Shown here piece by piece: positions 1 to 8,588 of a DNA stretch of 64,000 bases; the first letter of the stretch is position 1, and every line of letters starts with the position of its first letter. Position numbers and translations under genes: made by a program. The DNA lies in NCBI RefSeq assembly GCF_041447285.1, contig NZ_JBGMEB010000020.1, positions 1-64,000 of the forward strand. Reading direction: 5' to 3'. The notes under the pieces are model-generated. The model saw only the letters and a program-made list of their open reading frames with translations, was not told the origin of the DNA and searched no databases. Origin of the DNA: Methanomethylovorans sp041447285. Its GTDB lineage: Archaea; Halobacteriota; Methanosarcinia; Methanosarcinales; Methanosarcinaceae.

Positions 1-195
1 AATGAAGTTTGTTACGGGATCGAATCTTACTCCGTCCTGAATTTGCTTCATTCTTCAGCCTACTCGTCAATGAAGTTTGTTACGGGATCGAATCTTACTC
101 CGTCCTGAATTTGCTTCATTCTTCAGCCTACTCGTCAATGAAGTTTGTTACGGGATCGAATCTTACTCCGTCCTGAATTTGCTTCATTCTTCAGC
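1..195. repeat. 68-bp tandem direct repeat, three copies
   Basis: Copies begin at positions 1, 69 and 137. The first two are identical over the full 68 bases, and the third matches for about 59 bases before it diverges. Each unit starts with AATGAAG and carries the reverse complement CTTCATT about 45 bases later, so each can fold into a long-loop hairpin. There are no unique spacers, so this is not a CRISPR array. The repeat touches the left edge and may extend beyond it. Function unknown. Confidence 0.9.
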
Positions 196-459
196 TTACT
201 TCCTTATGACCAATTTACAATATCTAAGTTATTGTATAAATCATTGACGGTCATATTACCAACAGTTATAAAAAAGAGTGAATTCAAAACTCAAAATCAT
301 GCCTCAGCATTTCTAATTTCGAATATCTATCGAGTTTTATATTAGAAAAATGCTTCCAATGCTTAATAGATTCTGGATAACATTGATATTAGAGTGAATT
401 CGTTAGCATTACCGTTATCCAGCTAGAAATGGTTTTAATCCTAAGACCGAATCTTAGGA

Positions 460-1908
460 TCAACCTATAAAAAGGAAATTTTCGAATTGCCAGGGATCTG
501 GATCGTGATTCACAGCTGGATTTTCTTTGAAAAAGATCTTCCGATTTTTAAGTGGTGTCCAGTCCGAGGGTGCGGAAATAAATTTTCCAAGATACGGTCT
601 GGCAATATCCAGAACAAAATCATGAGGCAAGTCCTCAGGTGTTTTAATGCCTTCTCTGGGATTTTCAAGCATCCAGAGTACAGCAGCAACAATACCTGCA
701 GCTACCTGAAGAGTAGTAGCATTTTGACCGGGAGCAAGGGATCTGGCCTCGTCAATGCCCAATGAGCTCCCAGTCCACCAGGATTTGTAAGAATGGCCCA
801 TCAGGAGTGCCCCCATTATATCCTCGCCGGATATGATTTCATTTGTCATGATCCTGAGTCTGGGCTGAAGTTCATAATTCCGGCTTCTTAATTCACAAAG
901 AGAGGAAAGTGTATCATGACAGGGCATATACGCATAATGTACTGTAGGCCGATAGATCGCATTGCCGTCTTCCCAAACAGTTAACAGGTGTGAAAGGCCA
1001 TATGTTTCTCCATGACGGATAACCATACCTACAATTTCTTCATCTGGTATCCACGATCTGACCCACGTATTAATACCCATTTGAGGCAAGAAAATCATAT
1101 TTTTCGGTCCGTATGGAGGCATATGCGCTAGATATGGCAATTTGCCTTCATGCGTCCCCCACCCAATTTCAACCGGAGCTGTCCCTTCTTCTCTCAATCC
1201 TTCTATGCTCCAAGTCCCAACAAATTCATTTACTTCCTTTGGTCTGCTGGCAATTTGAGTATCTCTCTCACTACAATGGATCACTTTGACTCCCAGTTTT
1301 TGAGCTAAAAGGGCAAAATCCCTTTTTTTTGCGAGATGAACTATTTCTTGTTCGTCCTGAGGGGATACTTTCTTGTCAGCACAGGTGCGGGCGGCAATAT
1401 CCAGCAAGCCCTGCTTTACAAAGTGAGTAATCAGACCAGGATTTGCGCCATGGTCAACAACAGCAGTCGGTGCATCTTTCCAATCACGGGAAAGTTCAAG
1501 TAACTTCATTTGCCGTAAATAAAGCGATTTTTCCAATAAACTTCTAGTCAAAAATCCCTCAGTAGGATCCCATACCTCAACCGAAGTGTTAACATACAAT
1601 ACATTGTGGTCATGACACCATTTAATGATGTCATTAGCATCGATATTCCATGCCAGATCAATGAGCAATCCCCCATTTCCCAGATATTGCGATAAAATTT
1701 GATCCAGATTTTTCGAGGTGATCTTTTCACAGATATATCTTAGTCCTTGATTGGTATATTTTTTAAGAGATCTTGATTTGTCGACAAAATCAATTAAAGT
1801 AATGTTTTCGAGCGGAATATCGAGTTTTTCCATTAAAAGGGGCAGAGTGCATTGTGAAACTGAGCCATAGCCGATAATGACGATTTTATTGGAAAAATGT
1901 TTTTTCAT
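460..1908 (-). CDS. hss: Homospermidine synthase
   Basis: The 482-aa product matches bacterial-type homospermidine synthase, which makes homospermidine from putrescine and/or spermidine with NAD in the cytoplasm. The N-terminus has a Rossmann nucleotide-binding motif (GYGSVS, residues 13-18). Family blocks seen further on include HGANPG, SERDTQ, WGTHEG, ANTWVRSW-like, the YRPTVHYAY region, the DQNATTLQV-type block (here GQNATTLQV) and a C-terminal DPWQFENFL. Length is about that of the bacterial enzyme (roughly 475 aa), so it looks intact. It stands alone, with AT-rich spacers on both sides. The family is patchy in archaea, so acquisition by transfer is plausible but not shown. Confidence 0.9.
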   Translation of the reverse strand: MKKHFSNKIVIIGYGSVSQCTLPLLMEKLDIPLENITLIDFVDKSRSLKKYTNQGLRYICEKITSKNLDQILSQYLGNGGLLIDLAWNIDANDIIKWCHDHNVLYVNTSVEVWDPTEGFLTRSLLEKSLYLRQMKLLELSRDWKDAPTAVVDHGANPGLITHFVKQGLLDIAARTCADKKVSPQDEQEIVHLAKKRDFALLAQKLGVKVIHCSERDTQIASRPKEVNEFVGTWSIEGLREEGTAPVEIGWGTHEGKLPYLAHMPPYGPKNMIFLPQMGINTWVRSWIPDEEIVGMVIRHGETYGLSHLLTVWEDGNAIYRPTVHYAYMPCHDTLSSLCELRSRNYELQPRLRIMTNEIISGEDIMGALLMGHSYKSWWTGSSLGIDEARSLAPGQNATTLQVAAGIVAAVLWMLENPREGIKTPEDLPHDFVLDIARPYLGKFISAPSDWTPLKNRKIFFKENPAVNHDPDPWQFENFLFIG

Positions 1909-2201
1909 AACTTTCGTAAACGTAAGGCATGGATATAACTTTTCTCATATAACTTTCCGTAATAATCCAACATGAGTTTTTCAATACCGTCATTAGAATT
2001 GATGAAAAGGCAGTAATCATCCATATTCCCAAAAACGAAGTAAACTTTAAATAAGAACATATTTCGTAAAAATCTATCCTTTTACTCGTATTCAGATTGG
2101 ACTTTTAAATTCATTTATAAGTGCTTCCTTCTGAATCTATGTTTTCAAAGATAATAAGTAGTATGAGGTAACATAAGAAATTTGATAGTTAGTAATACTA
2201 A

Positions 2202-2606
2202 ATGAGTGAAAAAGTAGGGGGCTTTAATATTTCTCTCGAAGATAAGAAGGCAACAGATAATTCTTTTGATGTCGCATATAGAAGAAACCTTCAGGCAGAT
2301 AAACTTGAATTCATGAACCCGATGATAGAAAAGATTGCTGGTTTCTCTGCCCAGGAGATGATCGCAATGGGTAGCATCAGTAGGTCTGGGGATCTCGTTC
2401 ATCCTGATGACCTTCCTCTCGTTACTGCGGCATTTGCTCATGCAATGGATATTGGTTTCGGTACATTGGAGTACCGGTTCAAACATAAAGACGGTAAATA
2501 CCGCTGGTTTGCCGATCACTTTACGATCATCAAGGATCAAAAAGGAAAGCCACTCTTCAGCGAAGGGATCATGCGCGATATTACCAAGATTAAAAAAGAA
2601 GAATAA
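2202..2606 (+). CDS. Stand-alone PAS/PAC sensor-domain protein
   Basis: This 134-aa protein is essentially one PAS_3-type fold. The core spans about residues 25-90, with the typical H-P-D-D stretch near residue 65. A PAC end follows (FKHKDGKYRWF and the RDIT motif near the C-terminus). PAS_3 domains bind small ligands or cofactors and normally sit in histidine kinases. No kinase or output domain follows, so it may act through protein-protein contact or be a remnant of a longer sensor. No clear ribosome-binding site precedes the ATG, so it may be leaderless. Function is inferred only from the domain. Confidence 0.7.
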   Translation: MSEKVGGFNISLEDKKATDNSFDVAYRRNLQADKLEFMNPMIEKIAGFSAQEMIAMGSISRSGDLVHPDDLPLVTAAFAHAMDIGFGTLEYRFKHKDGKYRWFADHFTIIKDQKGKPLFSEGIMRDITKIKKEE

Positions 2607-2758
2607 GTTCTAAAATAGTAGCTTTTCAGACCAGAGATGGGATGATAAAGCCTGCAAAACTTGAGTTATTAGGTAATCAAGATATCTAATGTTATAAAAT
2701 AATGTTATAAAAAATAGAGTCTATTGACTCTTTAAATCTACCTATTTGATTTGCAGCA

Positions 2759-3517
2759 TTAAACAGCAGTATATCCGCCGTCAACTGTTAGGATGGCTCC
2801 GGTCACATATGAGGCTTCATCGCTTGCTAAGAAGATAGCAGCCGGATTTAATTCGCCTTCTTTTCCATATCTTCCCATTGGAACCGTAGCTTTCATATAA
2901 TTTGTAAATGCCTCGGTTTTTAAAGTATCAATGGTCAATTCTGTTGCAAAATATCCCGGGCATATTGCATTGCATGTAATGTTATATTTAGCAAGTTCTG
3001 CTGCAACAGCTCTGGTAAAATTTACTACTCCACCTTTAGATGAATGGTAGGCAACAGTATCTATAGCCGTATTTCCCACAAGCCCATACATAGAAGCGAT
3101 ATTAATGATTCTGCCATACTTCTTTTCAACCATGTATTTTGCAAATGCTCGTGTCACTTTAAATACACTGGTCATATCTGTATCGACTGTAAAATCCCAT
3201 TCTTCATCAGTCATGTTCAGCACGCCAGCATTTTTAGCTGATCCGGCACAGTTAACTAAAATATCTACCTTGCCATACTCTTTAATTGCTGCTTCTGCAG
3301 CTTTATTCACCTGGTCTGTATTTGTCACATCACACTGGACAGGCAAGCATTTTACACCCAAACTTCTAATCTCTTCAGCTACCTTTTCCAGTTTATCTAA
3401 TCTCCTGGCCATTATGACCAGATCAGCTCCCTGTCCGGCAAAACCTTTTGCCATCTGCACACCCAAACCAGAAGAACCACCTGTAACTACAGCAACACGT
3501 CCTTTTAAGCTAAACAC
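2759..3517 (-). CDS. SDR-family oxidoreductase (FabG/gluconate 5-dehydrogenase-like)
   Basis: The 252-aa product is a classical short-chain dehydrogenase/reductase, a cytoplasmic NAD(P)-dependent enzyme. It has the glycine-rich cofactor motif TGGSSGLG (residues 12-19), the NCAGSAKN region (the NAG motif), the catalytic Ser in INIASMYG, the catalytic pair in YHSSK, and a C-terminal SYVTGAILTVDGG tail. It resembles 3-oxoacyl-ACP reductase and sugar-acid dehydrogenases. Fatty-acid synthesis is not expected in a methanogen, so the substrate is unknown. A single gene with no obvious operon partners. Confidence 0.85.
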   Translation of the reverse strand: MFSLKGRVAVVTGGSSGLGVQMAKGFAGQGADLVIMARRLDKLEKVAEEIRSLGVKCLPVQCDVTNTDQVNKAAEAAIKEYGKVDILVNCAGSAKNAGVLNMTDEEWDFTVDTDMTSVFKVTRAFAKYMVEKKYGRIINIASMYGLVGNTAIDTVAYHSSKGGVVNFTRAVAAELAKYNITCNAICPGYFATELTIDTLKTEAFTNYMKATVPMGRYGKEGELNPAAIFLASDEASYVTGAILTVDGGYTAV

Positions 3518-3880
3518 GATTATTCCTCCATAAATAAATTAGACTTTCTAACATATTTATATCTTCTTTTGGTTCGGGAGAGGAGTTTCATTTTTCAAGT
3601 GACTATATAACCAAAGTTAAATTTTATTTGAGATTATTAGAATTATTCCACAACAAAAATTATACGATAAATTCTCTTCATCTGTGAAAATTGTATCCTA
3701 ATAGCAAGTAGACATCAACACTCTTATATATGATCAGCCCCACTTAAGATTGCTTTAAGATATAAACTGTGTAGATAAACGTATTGGCATTAAATAGTGT
3801 TACTTTTCTGTAGATGCTGTTTTTCCGTTATGTTTTCATTATAGTTGGGTTTCTTAAGCTAATATAAGGACGTGAATTAT
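3518..3880. promoter_or_regulatory. Divergent spacer upstream of the TRAM gene
   Basis: AT-rich spacer of about 360 bases between the SDR gene (minus) and the TRAM gene (plus). TATA-like runs occur at about 3724-3732 (TTATATATG) and 3757-3765 (AGATATAAA), which would leave a 5' leader of roughly 100 bases or more before the TRAM gene. No open reading frame is convincing here. Confidence 0.4.
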
Positions 3881-4084
3881 TTGTTCGGAAATGAACCAAC
3901 TGCCCCAGTGGATGCTGGAAAAGAATATGAAGTAAAGATTGAAGACCTCGCAAGAGAGGGAGATGGCATTGCCAGAGTAAGTGGCTTTGTAATATTTGTG
4001 CCAGGTACTTCCGTTGGCGATGAAGTGACCATAAAGGTCACAAAGGTAATGCGCAAGTTCGCATTCGCTGAAGTATCCAACTAA
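3881..4084 (+). CDS. TRAM-domain protein (putative RNA chaperone)
   Basis: A small protein of about 67 aa made almost entirely of one TRAM domain, an OB-fold RNA-binding module. Typical blocks are KEYEVKIEDLAREGDGIAR, FVPGTSVGDEV and KVTKVMRKFAFAEV. I prefer the TTG at 3881 (giving M-F-G-N-E, usual for these proteins). GGACGTGA at 3868-3875 is a good match to the archaeal ribosome-binding consensus and would be wasted by the alternative GTG at 3872. Stand-alone TRAM proteins act as RNA chaperones in psychrotolerant methanogens (family knowledge). The DEAD-box helicase gene just downstream supports a role in RNA remodelling. Confidence 0.85.
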   Translation: MFGNEPTAPVDAGKEYEVKIEDLAREGDGIARVSGFVIFVPGTSVGDEVTIKVTKVMRKFAFAEVSN

Positions 4085-4096
4085 ATTAGATTTTTT

Positions 4097-4128
4097 GGTG
4101 GGACAGGTGGAACAGCTACCTGTCAACC
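4097..4128 (+). terminator. Hairpin between TRAM and DEAD-box genes
   Basis: GACAGGT at 4102-4108 pairs perfectly with ACCTGTC at 4118-4124 across a 9-base loop. The outer GGT and ACC can extend the stem. The following sequence is T-rich (TTCTTATTATTATTTTG). It may terminate the TRAM transcript, or act as a structured 5' leader that controls the helicase gene starting at 4191. Confidence 0.6.
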
Positions 4129-4190
4129 TTCTTATTATTATTTTGACTCCTTTAATATGAAATTGTGTTTCAACACACAGGAACTTTACT

Positions 4191-5315
4191 ATGGAAAAAA
4201 TTACATTTAATGACTTGCATTTATCTACAGATATCAAAAAAGCAATAGAATATATGGGTTTTTCCTCCCCTACTCCTATACAGGCACAAGCCATTCCTCA
4301 TATTCTTGAAGGAAAGGATGTGATCGGCCAGGCAGAAACAGGTACCGGCAAAACAGCAGCTTTCGGAATACCTGCTTTGGAAATGGTAGATCTTACACAA
4401 AAGAAGGTACAAATACTCATTCTATGTCCTACAAGGGAGCTTGCAAATCAGGTTTCTGAAGAAATGAACAAGCTTTCAAGATACAGGGATACTAAGATTC
4501 ATGCTATTTTCGGAGGGCAGTCCATCGAAAGACAAATGAAAGCGCTTAAAAAAGGCGTGCACATAGTCGTTGGTACTCCTGGAAGAATAATGGATCATCT
4601 TGAGCGCAATACATTGAAGCTTGATAGCTTAAAGATGATTGTGCTGGATGAAGCTGATAAGATGTTAGATATGGGATTCAGAGAAGACATCGAACTTATA
4701 CTCGAAAAAGCTAATGACAAGAGGCAAACGATTCTTTTTTCTGCAACTATGCCTAAACCCATCATTAAACTAACTACTAAATATCAGCGTGAGCCATTGT
4801 TGATAAAGACTCAGCAGAAAAGCGTAAACGTCTCCCAGATAGAACAATTTTATCTTGAAATAAAAGGCAGGCCAAAGCACGATATTTTGTGCCGTGTAAT
4901 GGATGCTTATGATGTAAAATCATCTCTGGTTTTCTGCAACACTAAAAAAGGCGTTGATGAACTGGTAGTCACCCTCAGAAAAAAAGGTTACCTTGTTGAT
5001 GGATTGCACGGGGACATGAGGCAAAAGCATAGGGATGAAGTAATGTCCAGCTTCAAGAATGGTGAGATTGAAACTCTTGTTGCCACAGATGTGGCTTCCC
5101 GAGGAATAGATGTGAAGAACATCGAGGCAGTTTTCAATTATGACATCCCCCAGGATACTGAATCCTATATTCATCGTATAGGCAGGACAGGAAGAGCTGG
5201 GAAAGAAGGACGTGCTTTTACTTTTGCTGCTGGCAGGGAAATGTACAGGATCAAAAATATACAAAAACATACCAAAACTGTGATCCGCTGCAAAGAACTG
5301 TCTTCTGTCGCATAA
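4191..5315 (+). CDS. DEAD-box ATP-dependent RNA helicase
   Basis: The 374-aa protein is the two-RecA-domain helicase core with little C-terminal extension. Motifs in order: Q motif (GFSSPTPIQ, about 23-31), Walker A AETGTGKT (about 45-52), PTRELA, GG, TPGR, DEAD (about 151), SAT, VFCNTKKGVDEL, ATDVASRGIDV and HRIGRTGRAG. It unwinds RNA duplexes using ATP and probably aids ribosome assembly or mRNA turnover. The neighbour is the TRAM RNA chaperone. In cold-adapted methanogens DEAD-box helicases are cold-induced (established for Methanococcoides). Cold regulation here is inference. Confidence 0.95.
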   Translation: MEKITFNDLHLSTDIKKAIEYMGFSSPTPIQAQAIPHILEGKDVIGQAETGTGKTAAFGIPALEMVDLTQKKVQILILCPTRELANQVSEEMNKLSRYRDTKIHAIFGGQSIERQMKALKKGVHIVVGTPGRIMDHLERNTLKLDSLKMIVLDEADKMLDMGFREDIELILEKANDKRQTILFSATMPKPIIKLTTKYQREPLLIKTQQKSVNVSQIEQFYLEIKGRPKHDILCRVMDAYDVKSSLVFCNTKKGVDELVVTLRKKGYLVDGLHGDMRQKHRDEVMSSFKNGEIETLVATDVASRGIDVKNIEAVFNYDIPQDTESYIHRIGRTGRAGKEGRAFTFAAGREMYRIKNIQKHTKTVIRCKELSSVA

Positions 5316-5338
5316 GCATTTAAGAAGATTAACAATAA

Positions 5339-5371
5339 AATATCCCTTGAAAATAAAGATCAGGGGATATT
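5339..5371. terminator. Bidirectional terminator hairpin
   Basis: A 12-base stem with one G-T wobble (AATATCCCTTGA at 5339-5350 with TCAGGGGATATT at 5360-5371) and a 9-base A-rich loop. It sits between the convergent helicase and DUF155 genes. T-rich sequence follows on the plus strand. Confidence 0.75.
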
Positions 5372-5414
5372 ATAGATTATTTTTGTATTAATATTTTTGA
5401 CTATATACTACTCT

Positions 5415-6476
5415 TTACATTAATCCTTCCACTAAAGCCATAATAATCTCAAGTGCTATAAGCACTATTACTATCCATTCCAAATAGTTTGAGTGCTGAA
5501 TGCGTACCTCTTCAGAGAGCATAGAGTAATTGTCTCTAATAACTTCAATCTTATGACTAACGCTTTCACTCCATTGGCCGCTTCGCAGCATTTTTAATAC
5601 TGATGCATAAACTCTAGCATAATAAATATCCTCTGTCACCTTGATAAGGTTATTTACCTTTTCAGTAATTTCAGATATCTCTGCATTGTTCTGCATCAGC
5701 TGCATCATGATTAATCGATACCGATGCCTTCTTCTAAAAGGAGGAAGTTTATCAGCTAGCACGATATCGTCATACATTTTACCCATCTGACGACTTAGTT
5801 CCCGATCGTAGTAGCGCAGTTCGAACACCTGCACATTTGCAAACTCAATGAGGTCAAAAAGATCAGTAGGACTATCCGGATTACACAGCAGGGCAGAGTC
5901 CCATGAAAGTATTGCAAGGTCTTCTTTAGTGTAACTCTGTGTACCTTTGAGGATCTCTTCTCTCATTTGAGGGGAAAAGTTCTTTTTTTCTCCCGCAAGC
6001 AAAGGTAATGGATCTATAGATTCATCTACCCAATCCGTGAGATATATTGTATAGTCTTCAAAGAAGCCCGGGCTTAATGCAAAACCTCTGATGTGGGACT
6101 TTAGCATCTCAGTAAGGGTTTTAAGGTGTGACAGGAACAGATCGGAAAGCCCTTCCTGTTCTGCAAAAAGAAGTGCAGTTTCTTCCAGGAGAGCAAAATC
6201 TGATTCAGGCCGTTCATAAACAAAACACAAACTGATGACCCCTATATCAAAGATGCGGGCAAATACTGTGAATTCAAAGGTTCTGCCTGCTTTTTCCACA
6301 GTAGAACGTCCCATTTTTATTAAAAGCGGTGGCACATCCATTATAATAGACTTGGGTTTAACACGTCGAAAACTTGTTCTGGCAATATGGAAACTTGCAG
6401 CAAGTTCTCTTTCCAGCCAATCAAGGTCAATTTCCAATCCAATATCGTAGATCCTGTAAAACCTGAGTGCTATCAA
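5415..6476 (-). CDS. RMD1/YagE-family (DUF155) protein
   Basis: The 353-aa product matches the RMD1/SIF2 (DUF155) family, known from yeast mitochondria and widespread but poorly understood in archaea. The domain covers roughly residues 40-300. A single C-terminal membrane segment (about residues 328-350) is preceded by the family's usual WSESVSHK...IEVIRDNYSML linker. The start is TTG at 6476, chosen for the ribosome-binding site AGGAGAT about 8 bases upstream. It converges on the helicase gene across a hairpin terminator. Molecular function is unknown. The protein is probably anchored to the membrane by its tail. Confidence 0.8.
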   Translation of the reverse strand: MIALRFYRIYDIGLEIDLDWLERELAASFHIARTSFRRVKPKSIIMDVPPLLIKMGRSTVEKAGRTFEFTVFARIFDIGVISLCFVYERPESDFALLEETALLFAEQEGLSDLFLSHLKTLTEMLKSHIRGFALSPGFFEDYTIYLTDWVDESIDPLPLLAGEKKNFSPQMREEILKGTQSYTKEDLAILSWDSALLCNPDSPTDLFDLIEFANVQVFELRYYDRELSRQMGKMYDDIVLADKLPPFRRRHRYRLIMMQLMQNNAEISEITEKVNNLIKVTEDIYYARVYASVLKMLRSGQWSESVSHKIEVIRDNYSMLSEEVRIQHSNYLEWIVIVLIALEIIMALVEGLM

Positions 6477-6866
6477 GGATTTAATCTCCTGTAAAACAAT
6501 ATATGTGATGCATATACTATTTATTTATTACTCTCTAAATATGTTATAATGGGTGGATCTTCATTAGCAAATCATGGAAAAAAGAGACAGTATATAGATG
6601 CTACTAAACAGGTTCAATGATTGATAATTAGTGGATTCAGTTTATATTTAATGTACAAGTTATTAAATACAAGTAGTTCCTATCTTCATTTGCAGCTCAG
6701 CATGCCAAATGCGGGTATCCTACCTCCTATGGAGCATGCATAATGATACAGAGAAAAACAAAGGATGAAATGGGGAAATCCAGTTCAGGGCAAATGGTTT
6801 AAGAATCAAATCCTGGACTGGATAAAACCAAATTGAAAATAAGAATCTCCTTTTTGATAAATACTT
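6477..6866. other. Gene-free spacer
   Basis: About 390 bases of AT-rich sequence upstream of the TTG start of the DUF155 gene. I see no convincing coding region. A possible 19-codon plus-strand frame near 6742 has no supporting features. Confidence 0.5.
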
Positions 6867-6965
6867 TTATATGACGAGGCCAGAGACTAATACCAAGGCA
6901 ACTATCATGAGCAGATATGTCGCCACTATAATAGCCACTTTTTTCACATGACTTTTACTTCTCAT
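6867..6965 (-). CDS. 32-aa single-pass membrane microprotein
   Basis: A 32-codon frame begins at ATG 6965 and ends with TAA at 6867. A basic N-terminus (MRSKSHVKK) is followed by one hydrophobic helix (about residues 10-31, rich in A, I, L and V). This is the layout of a tail- or signal-anchored membrane peptide. A weak purine/GGT stretch precedes the start. The codon pattern and positive-inside layout support a real gene, but no family is recognised. Confidence 0.5.
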   Translation of the reverse strand: MRSKSHVKKVAIIVATYLLMIVALVLVSGLVI

Positions 6966-7111
6966 ACCTACCACATGTAAAACCACTCTACATACATATA
7001 TAAACATTTCTAACTTGCTTGAAAATCCCGGGCTTCTTTAATGTGTTAAAGCTACGGATGAGAAAAGTACATATCGACAATATCGCCTTAGGACTATATG
7101 ATGATCTTCAG

Positions 7112-7186
7112 TGGGCCTGACCGGATTTGAACCGGTGACCGCCCGGTTATGAGCCGGGCGCTCTAACCTGACTAAGCTACAGGCCC
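7112..7186 (-). tRNA. tRNA with CAT anticodon (elongator Met or Ile2)
   Basis: The complementary strand folds as a complete cloverleaf. The acceptor stem GGGCCTG/CAGGCCC is perfect, with discriminator A. The anticodon arm is CCCGG-CTCATAA-CCGGG and the T arm ACCGG-TTCAAAT-CCGGT. The anticodon is CAT. It is not the initiator, because position 1 is G paired with C and the initiator anticodon-stem G triplet is absent. Whether it is elongator Met or Ile2 (with agmatidine-modified C34) cannot be decided here. CCA is not encoded. Confidence 0.9.
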
Positions 7187-7211
7187 GCCACGATTAAAAA
7201 AAGATTAGAAA

Positions 7212-7284
7212 CGCCGCCAACAGGGCTCGAACCTGTGACATTCTGGTTAACAGCCAGACACTCTACCAACTGAGTTATGGCGGC
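7212..7284 (-). tRNA. tRNA-Asn (GTT)
   Basis: A complete cloverleaf on the minus strand. The acceptor is GCCGCCA/TGGCGGC with discriminator G, the anticodon loop is CTGTTAA (anticodon GTT), and the T loop is TTCGAGC. It lies 27 bases upstream of the CAT tRNA in the same direction, so the two are probably transcribed together. CCA is not encoded. Confidence 0.95.
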
Positions 7285-7327
7285 TTGCATCTGCGCCCTA
7301 CGCGCGAAACGTCTTAATGCACTTATT

Positions 7328-7336
7328 GTTTTTAAA
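7328..7336 (-). promoter_or_regulatory. TATA box for the tRNA pair
   Basis: TTTAAAAAC on the minus strand lies 44 bases upstream of the tRNA-Asn 5' end. It would place the transcription start about 20 bases before the mature tRNA. Inferred from position and archaeal box A resemblance. Confidence 0.45.
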
Positions 7337-7479
7337 CTTTGTGTTTGCAGTGCCATTTTCATTGCTGTAAGTACAATAAACCAAGTGCAGATTGAGATAA
7401 TTGTATATATTAAAGTAGAGCCAATAGCGTTATCAATATAAGCCCAAGGCTCCCGGTCACTTTTAATGATTACTGCTCT

Positions 7480-8523
7480 TCAATCTGATTTAACCGTCAG
7501 TTCATCGTGCGCCGCACCAACAATTGGAATGGTTTCCCTACATTTAGGACATAACCCCTTTGGGGTGATATTATACTCAAACAAAGAGAATGCATTTCTT
7601 CTGATCAATAGAGTTCCACATTTCGGGCAATATGTGTTTTCATAATCATGTCCGGGCACATTGCCTATATATACAAACCTCATCCCTTCATCTTTAGCTA
7701 TTTTATGCGCTTCTTCTAGTTTCCGGACAGGGGTGGGAATGAGTTCTGACATTTTATATTGGGGCTGAAAACGCGTGAAGTGCAAGGGAGTGTCCGAACC
7801 AAGGTTTTCATGTATCCACTTTACCATGTTCCTTATCTCTTCTAGAGAATCATTGTGAGTTGGGATTACGAGATTCACAACTTCCACATGCATTCCAAGT
7901 TCACGTGCATGTTTTGCCGATTCCAGTACCGGCCAAAGTTTCGCACTGGCAATCTCTTTGTAAAAATCATCTGTGAAAGCCTTAATGTCCACCCTGAAGG
8001 CATCCAGATATGGAGATATATTCTTCAATGCTTCGGGTGTAATATAGCCATTTGTAATATATGCAGTTGCAAGCCCTGCTTCTTTTGCAATTTTTGCACA
8101 ATCATATGTGTACTCATACCAGATGGTAGGTTCATTATATGTCCATGCGATTGTTTTTGCACCAACTGCAAGTGCCCTCTGTACAGCCTCTTCGGGTGTT
8201 ATCTCAACGGTATAAGCTTTATCTAATTCTATTTGTGATATTGTCCAATTCTGACAATGCTTACATCTGAAATTACAGCCAATAGTACCCAGAGAATATG
8301 CAAGTGTCCCCGGATAAAAATGAAACAACGGTTTTTTTTCAATAGGATCAACAGCTTCACTGGAAACAGTGTTATATATTAAAGTGTAAAGAATTCCATT
8401 TTTATTCTCGCGAACTCTGCAAAATCCTCTCTTGCCATTAGATATGATACACCTGTGCCCACATACATTACAGTGCACTTTGTTCCCTTCAAGCTTATCG
8501 TAAAGCATAGCTTCTTTGATCAT
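7480..8523 (-). CDS. amrS: AmmeMemoRadiSam-system radical SAM enzyme
   Basis: A radical SAM protein of about 347 aa. The cluster-binding motif is CNFRCKHC within GTIGCNFRCKHCQNW, preceded by an N-terminal Cys-rich zinc-like motif (CNVCGHRC) and followed by a C-terminal zinc ribbon (CPKCG ... CPKC). This arrangement is that of the AmrS protein of the AmmeMemoRadiSam system, which is named for its AMMECR1 and Memo partners; neither is in this window. The substrate is not established. I prefer the ATG at 8523 over the one at 8553, because AGGGGG lies 6 bases upstream of it. Confidence 0.88.
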   Translation of the reverse strand: MIKEAMLYDKLEGNKVHCNVCGHRCIISNGKRGFCRVRENKNGILYTLIYNTVSSEAVDPIEKKPLFHFYPGTLAYSLGTIGCNFRCKHCQNWTISQIELDKAYTVEITPEEAVQRALAVGAKTIAWTYNEPTIWYEYTYDCAKIAKEAGLATAYITNGYITPEALKNISPYLDAFRVDIKAFTDDFYKEIASAKLWPVLESAKHARELGMHVEVVNLVIPTHNDSLEEIRNMVKWIHENLGSDTPLHFTRFQPQYKMSELIPTPVRKLEEAHKIAKDEGMRFVYIGNVPGHDYENTYCPKCGTLLIRRNAFSLFEYNITPKGLCPKCRETIPIVGAAHDELTVKSD

Positions 8524-8588
8524 GGAAAACCCCCTAAAACAATTCGTGTTCAAAAGACTTAAGCCTTATCAAATGAACAAAATAATAT

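Noticed and set aside
1..195. CRISPR array
   Set aside because: The whole 68-bp unit is repeated without variable spacers.
145..345. 66-codon plus-strand frame
   Set aside because: Starts inside the tandem repeat, has no ribosome-binding site and shows no protein-like pattern.
3105..3533. Plus-strand frame opposite the SDR gene
   Set aside because: Antisense shadow of a clear SDR coding sequence.
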